Source of the DNA: Pigoraptor chileana
Taxonomy: Eukaryota > Opisthokonta > Filasterea
DNA length: 23,322 bases
Assembly: GCA_943704495.1 (NCBI GenBank)
Contig: CALSCR010004359.1
Coordinates: 1 to 23,322 of the forward strand
Direction of reading: 5' to 3'
The notes under the pieces were generated by a model. The model saw only the letters and a list, made by a program, of their open reading frames with translations. It was not told the origin of the DNA and did no database searches. Numbering within the stretch: position 1 is the stretch's first letter; each line of letters starts with the position of its first letter. Below are positions 18,730 to 23,322 of the stretch, piece by piece. The position numbers were made by a program, and so were the translations under genes.

Positions 18730-19417
18730 ATGGCCCAATACATTCCCATTGTCAATTATATGTGCGACATCGATGAGGGTGCGCGAATCGGCAATGCAAA
18801 AGTGTTGTCGTGGCAGCCGAGGGACAATTTTTGGCACTTTCTGGAACAAATGAGTGGAGCAGTTACCGGTAACTGTGAACTTTCCATATTATTAGGATCC
18901 CTATATTTTCACGGAGTAAGGGCCAGCACGGAGTAAGGGATTGGCACTGACGGAGTAAGACACCTGGCGTGCCAATCCGTGGAGAATCCGTGCTGAAGTT
19001 GAATCGCGCGGCGGCGCGGGGGTTATTGATTTAACCGTTTGGGCAGTGAGGACGTGTAAGTTCCAGAGCACGCGACGCGAAGCACTGACGCCATTTCAGA
19101 GCACTACGCAATTCATAATTAGAGCACTTTACGCCAAGCATGCCATTTATGAATTGCATGAATTGCGACGCTTTTTTCCACACTGACGCCGACTCAGTTC
19201 CCAACGTACACCAGCCTGAGTGCCAGCCGTTTGCAAACAGTTTGGCATGGTGGCGCACATGTTCAACATGACTTTTCAGCGGGACCGTTTTCAGCCATGG
19301 CACTGTGAGAAGGACTGGTATTGGGTGGAGTTATGGAATCGTGATCAGAACGACAGTTTAGTCTCAAAACCTCATGAAGTTTTCGAAGAGGGGCGATTTC
19401 GTAACTTAACCAATTGA
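18730..19417 (+). CDS. two-exon gene whose last exon lies in the right arm
   Basis: Exon 1 is 18730-18868 (MAQYIPIVNYMCDIDEGARI, then a Trp-rich end FWHFLEQMSGAVT). Exon 2 is 19227-19417 (VCKQFGMVAHMFNMTFQRDR to WYWVELWNRDQND and a tail ending RFRNLTN). The 358-base intron has GTAACT-GCCAG ends and phase 1 fits, giving 109 residues. From about residue 60 the coding sequence is the same module that is duplicated in the left arm at 3338-3590, and the last eight or so codons come from repeat D. The family is unrecognised. The real 3' end may have been replaced by arm sequence. Confidence 0.5.
18869..19226 (+). other. intron of the 18730-19417 gene with short repeats
   Basis: The motif CGGAGTAAG occurs three times in 18914-18960, with ATTGGCAC and CACGGA repeats around it; the reverse motif GTGCCAATCCGT lies nearby at about 18970. 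Nothing else is recognised in this stretch. Confidence 0.5.
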
Positions 19418-19517
19418 AAGTGGCGATTTCATAACTTAACCAAAGTGGCGATTTCATAACTTAACCAAAGGGGCAATTTCATGACGTTACGAAAGGGGCT
19501 CTTTCCTAACTCAACCC
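19392..19517 (-). repeat. repeat D array, right arm
   Basis: About five reversed copies of the 25-base unit (GGCGATTTCATAACTTAACC) match 3183-3337 in family and internal pattern: the central copies are identical and the end copies carry GGGGC in place of GTGGC. It marks the inner side of the right arm. Confidence 0.95.
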
Positions 19518-20215
19518 ACTCCGCAAACGTTAACAGTGTTCACTCCGAAGACAGATTGCGCGCCGCAGACAGTGTGCACCGCAGACAGTATGCACTCCGC
19601 AGACAGATTGGGCGCCGCAGACAGATTGAGCGCCGCAGACAGAATTGACCGCCGCACACAGTGTGCACTCCGCAGACAAATTGCGGACCGCAAACAGTAT
19701 GCACTCCGGAAACAGTGTGCATTCCGCAAACAATGTGCACTCCGGCGACAGATTGCGAGCCGCAAACAGTGTGCACTCCGCAAACATATTGCGCGCAACA
19801 GAAAGTGTGCACTCCGTAAACAGTGTGCACTCCGCAGACAAAATACGCGCTGCAAACAAAATGCACTCCGTAAACTTACAGTGTGCACTCCGCAAACAGT
19901 GTGCACTCCGCAGACAGATTGTGCGCCGCAGACAGTGTGCAAATAGTGTGCAGACAGTTTGCACTCCGCAGACAGTATGCAGCCCGCCCGGCAAACAGAT
20001 TGCGCGCCGCAGTCAGAATGCACTCCGCAGATTGTGTGCACTCTGCAGACTGATTGCGCGCCACAGATAGATTCCGCGCCGCAAACAGTATGCACTCCCG
20101 AAACAGAATGCACCGCAGACAGTGCACTCCACAGAAAATTGCGCGCCGCAGACAGTGTGCACTCCGCAGGCAGGCGATGTGCACTTCCGAAACAATGTGC
20201 ACTCCGCAGGCACTG
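19518..20215 (-). repeat. repeat B array, right arm, inner block
   Basis: Reversed 18-base B units, about 38 by length, mix TCCGCAAACAGTGTGCAC and GCAGACAGATTGCGCGC forms. Open frames on both strands are repeat translations. Confidence 0.95.
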
Positions 20216-20344
20216 CCAGTCTCTCCTCCAAAACGTTTCGCGACTGGGCAGAATGATGAAACCAATTCTCCAAAGACTTTTCGCACAAGGACAAAATGAT
20301 CAAAGATAGACAGTCTCTCGTCCGTACTGAAAGAGCGCGCGAAG
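20216..20344 (-). repeat. E-like module, copy 1
   Basis: A module of roughly 110-130 bases begins GTCTCTCCTCCAAAACG and contains GACAAAATGATCAAAGATAG, then ACAGTCTCTCGTCCG. Reversed, it matches the E unit (CTGTC..TTGATCATTTTGTCCTTG). A near copy lies at 21516-21640, also directly after a B block. Confidence 0.8.
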
Positions 20345-20522
20345 GGATCGTCATAAACCTGTTTTTTAAAGGCAGAATGATCCCCGGACTCAGTGTCACG
20401 CTTTTGAAAAATTGCGCATGGGCAGTATGATCCGTTTTTGTTTTAATTTGGAAAAGCTTTTGCGCATGGGCAGTATGATCCTGAACCTCCGTGACACGCT
20501 TTCGAAAACTATTTGCGCATGG
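20345..20522 (-). repeat. repeat C block, right arm
   Basis: About three reversed C units share TTGCGCATGGGCAGTATGAT, then CC, with TTTTGAAAA or TTTTAATTTGGAAAAGC between them. This is the counterpart of 2896-3125. Confidence 0.85.
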
Positions 20523-21515
20523 GCACTCCGCAGTGTGCACTCCGCAAACAGTGTGCAGTCCGCAAACAGAGTGCGCGCCGCAAACAGTATGCACTCCGGA
20601 AACAGATTGCGCGCAGCAAAAAGTGTGCACTCCGCAAACAGATTGCGCGGCGTGTGCACTCCCGAAACAGAATGCAGCGCAGAATGCACTCCGCAGAGAG
20701 ATTGCGCGCAGCAGACTGCGGACAGTATGCACTCCAGAAACAGTGTGCAATTCGCAAACAGTGTGCACTCCGCAGACAGTGTGCACTCCGGCGATAGATT
20801 GCGCGCCGCAATCAGTATGCACTCCGCAAACTGTGTGCACTCCGGATCCGCAAACAGTGTGCACTCCGAAAACAGATTGCGCGCAACCAGAAAGTGTACA
20901 CTCCGCAAACAGTGTGCACTCTGCAAACAGTGTGAACTCCGCAGACAGAATGCGCGCCGCAAACAGTATGCACTCCGCAAACAGTGTCCGCAAACAATGT
21001 GCATTCCGCAAACAATGTTCACTCCGCAGACAAAATGGCGCGCCGCAAACAGTATGCACTCCCGAAGCGGAATGCACCGCAGACAGGGCACTCCGCAGAC
21101 AGTATGCACTCCGCAGACAGTATGCACTCCGCAGACAGATTGCGCGCCGCAAACAGTATGCAGTGTACATTCCGCAAACGGTGTGCACTCCGCAGACAGA
21201 TTCCGCGCCGCGCGCAGACAGTGTGTACTCTGCAAACAGTGTGCACTCCGCAAACAGATTGCGCGCCGCAGACAGTGTGCACTCTGCAAACAGTGTGCAC
21301 TCTGCAGACAGTGCGCACTCCGCAAACAGATTGCGTGCCGCAGATAGATAGCGCGCCGCAGATACTAGTAGATTGCGCGCCGCAAATCCCGAAAAAGAAT
21401 GCACCGCCAGACAGCGCACTCCGCAGACAGTGCACACTGCAGACAGATTGCGCGCCGCAGACAGTGTGCACTTCGCAGACAGTGTACACTCCCGAAACAG
21501 TGTGCACTCCGCAGG
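20523..21515 (-). repeat. repeat B array, right arm, outer block
   Basis: About 55 reversed B units by length. The longest ORF of the window (597 codons, minus strand, 20013-21806) runs through this block, the C block and part of the A array. It consists of hexapeptide periods plus other repeat translations, and I do not call it a gene. Confidence 0.95.
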
Positions 21516-21664
21516 CAGTCTCTCCTCGAAAGCGTTTCGCGACAGGGCAGAATAATCAAGCCAGTTCTCCAAAAACTTATCGCGCAAGGACAAAATGATC
21601 AAAAGATAGACAGTCTCCCGTCCGCTCAATAGTGTCAGAGTGCGATCCTGTGGGGTGGAAGCGA
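21516..21664 (-). repeat. E-like module, copy 2, and junction to repeat A
   Basis: This module repeats copy 1 at 20216-20344 (TCTCTCCTCGAAAGCGTTTC, GACAAAATGATCAAAAGATA, GACAGTCTCCCGTCCG). It is followed by a short piece, GAGTGCGATCCTGT, that resembles the outermost repeat G. Confidence 0.75.
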
Positions 21665-23135
21665 CACGTCCTCTGTGCGGAGAGGCAGACTGATTCAAAA
21701 CGACAGTCTCGCGCCCCTTAAAACTTTTTCGCAGAGGGACAGACTGATTCAAAACGACAGTCTCTCGCCCTCCAACAGTTTCGTGCGGCGGGGTAGACTG
21801 ATTCAAAACGACAGTATGTCGCCATCGAACAGTATTTGCGGAGGGGGCAGACTAATTCAAAACGACAGTCTCTAGCCCTCAAAACTTCTCGCGGAGAGGC
21901 AGACTGATTCAAAACGACAGTCTCACGCCCTTTAAAAACTTTTCGCAGAGGGGGCAGAATTATTCGAAACGACAGTCTCTTGCCCTCCAACAGTTTCGTG
22001 CGGAGAGGCAAACTAACGCCAATCGACAGTGTCGCGCCCTCTAACAGTTTCGTGCGGAGGGGCAGACTGATTCAAAACGACAGTCTCACGCCCTTTAAAA
22101 ACTTTTGGCGGAGAGGCAGATTGATTCGAAACAACAGTCTCTCGCCCTTGAAAAACTTTTCGTGAAGAGGTATAATTATTATTCAAAACGACAGTCTGTC
22201 TCTCTCAATGAAACTTTTCGTGGAGAGGCAAATTAGTCAAAACGACAGTCTCCTGCCCTCTAACACTTTCGTGCGGAGGGGCAGACAGATTCAAAACGAC
22301 AATCTCTGTCCCTCAAAAACTTTTCACGGAGAGGAAGCCTGATTGAAAGTGACCGTCTCTCGCCCTCTAACAGTGCCGTGTGGAGGGTCAGACTGATTCG
22401 CAAACGACAGTCTCTTGCCCTCAATAAAACTTTTCGTGGAGAGGCAGACATATTCAAAACGACAGTCTCTTGCCCTCTAACAGTGTCGTGCGAGGGGCAG
22501 AACGGTTCAAATCAACAGTATCTCGCCTTCCAGCAGTTTCGTGTGGAGACAGACTGATTCAAAACGACTGTCTCTCGCCCTCGAAAACTTTTAGCGGAGA
22601 GACATAGTGATTCAAAACGACAGTCTCTTGCCCTCAAAACTTCTCGCGGAGAGACATAGGGATTCAAAACGACAGCCTACTTGCCCTCTAACAGTTTAGT
22701 GCGGACGGGCAGAAAGAATAGTAACTGCAGTTGCCTTGTAACAGTTTCGTGCGGAGAGGCGGAATGACTGAAACCGACAGTCTGTCGCCCTCTAACAGTT
22801 TCGTGCGGAGGGGCAGACGACTCAAAACGGCAGTATGTCGCCCTCCAACAGTTTCGTGCGGAGGGGCGGACTGATTCAAAACGACAGTCTCTGGCCCTCT
22901 AACAGTTTAGTGCGAAGGGGCAGAATTATTCAAAACGACAGACTCTTGCTCTTTAAAAACTTTTCGCGGAGGGGCAGACCAATTCCCAACCGACAGTGTC
23001 TCGCCATCTAATAGTTTCGTGAAGGGGCAGAATTATTGAAAACGACAGTCTGTCGCTCTCAATGAAACTTTTCGTGAAGATGCAGAATTATTCAAAACGA
23101 CAGTGTCTTGCCCTCTAACAGTTTCGTGCGGAGGG
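21665..23135 (-). repeat. repeat A array, right arm
   Basis: About 26 reversed A units by length, with both tail subtypes (CCCTCTAACAGTTTCGTGCG and CCCTTTAAAAACTTTTCGCG) interspersed as in the left arm. ORFs in it are repeat translations. Confidence 0.95.
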
Positions 23136-23322
23136 CAGGTTGATTCCGCCCAACATGATCACGCTTTGAGACATTTTTCGGGCAGAGGACAGGTTGATTC
23201 CGCCCAACAGGATCGCACTTTGAGACTTTTTCGGCAGGGGAGAGGTGTATTCCGCTCAACAGGATCTCCCTTCAAGACATTTTTGGGCAGAGGACAGGTT
23301 AATTACACCAACAGGAACTCCG
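23136..23322 (-). repeat. repeat G block at the outer end of the right arm
   Basis: Three full units and a partial one share GGTTGATTCCGCCCAACA, then GGATC, then ACTTTGAGAC, then TTTTTCGGGCAGAG. The period is about 55 bases. The layout resembles repeat A (GACTGATTCAAAACGACAGTC in the same place), so G looks like a diverged sister of A. The array runs off the window. Confidence 0.85.

Noticed and set aside
20013-21806. 597-codon ORF on the minus strand, the longest in the window
   Set aside because: It is a translation of B, C, E-like and A repeats. The 18-base B unit is open in every frame, so the length is not evidence of a gene.
1-23322. Polinton or other virus-like element with long inverted ends
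   Set aside because: No capsid, DNA polymerase, packaging ATPase, integrase or reverse transcriptase signature was seen, and several core genes carry introns.

Overview
This is eukaryotic DNA. Several genes read well only after removing GT-AG introns of about 40 to 360 bases, and one AATAAA poly(A) signal is visible. The best-supported gene has ankyrin repeats plus a C-terminal SOCS-box-like motif, a combination typical of animals, so an animal or a close relative is the best guess. No name for the organism can be given from sequence alone.

The dominant structure is a pair of giant inverted arms built from tandem repeats, at 1-3590 (left) and about 19272-23322 (right). From inside to outside both arms carry the same families in the same order and opposite orientation: an exon-like module, a 25-base repeat (D), an 18-base repeat (B), a unit of roughly 70 bases containing CCCATGCGCAA (C), more B, then a ~54-58-base repeat (A). 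Block lengths differ between the arms. This resembles foldback-type elements, whose long inverted ends are themselves tandem arrays, but no transposase was found. Inside the left arm lie further arrays: a 10-base repeat (3707-3764), a 54-base repeat E (3825-5320), a 38-base repeat F (5787-6800) and a second A block (6801-7235).

The core, about 7.4-19.4 kb, is gene-bearing. In order it holds an ankyrin/SOCS-box gene (+); an interrupted DNase I-like gene (-); a short + ORF; an orphan exon (-); a GC-rich sirtuin gene (-) that lacks the zinc-binding module; an interrupted unknown gene (-) next to copies of a GC-rich 41-base repeat; a small B patch; two exons of an unrecognised, possibly lyase-like gene (+); a four-exon gene for a secreted cysteine-containing protein (+); a small two-exon Cys-rich ORF (+); and a two-exon gene (+) whose last exon runs into the right arm.

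The genes do not form an obvious pathway. The mix of intact, spliced and broken genes inside mirrored satellite arms looks like cargo caught between expanding inverted repeats. Copy numbers below are estimates from array length divided by unit length.
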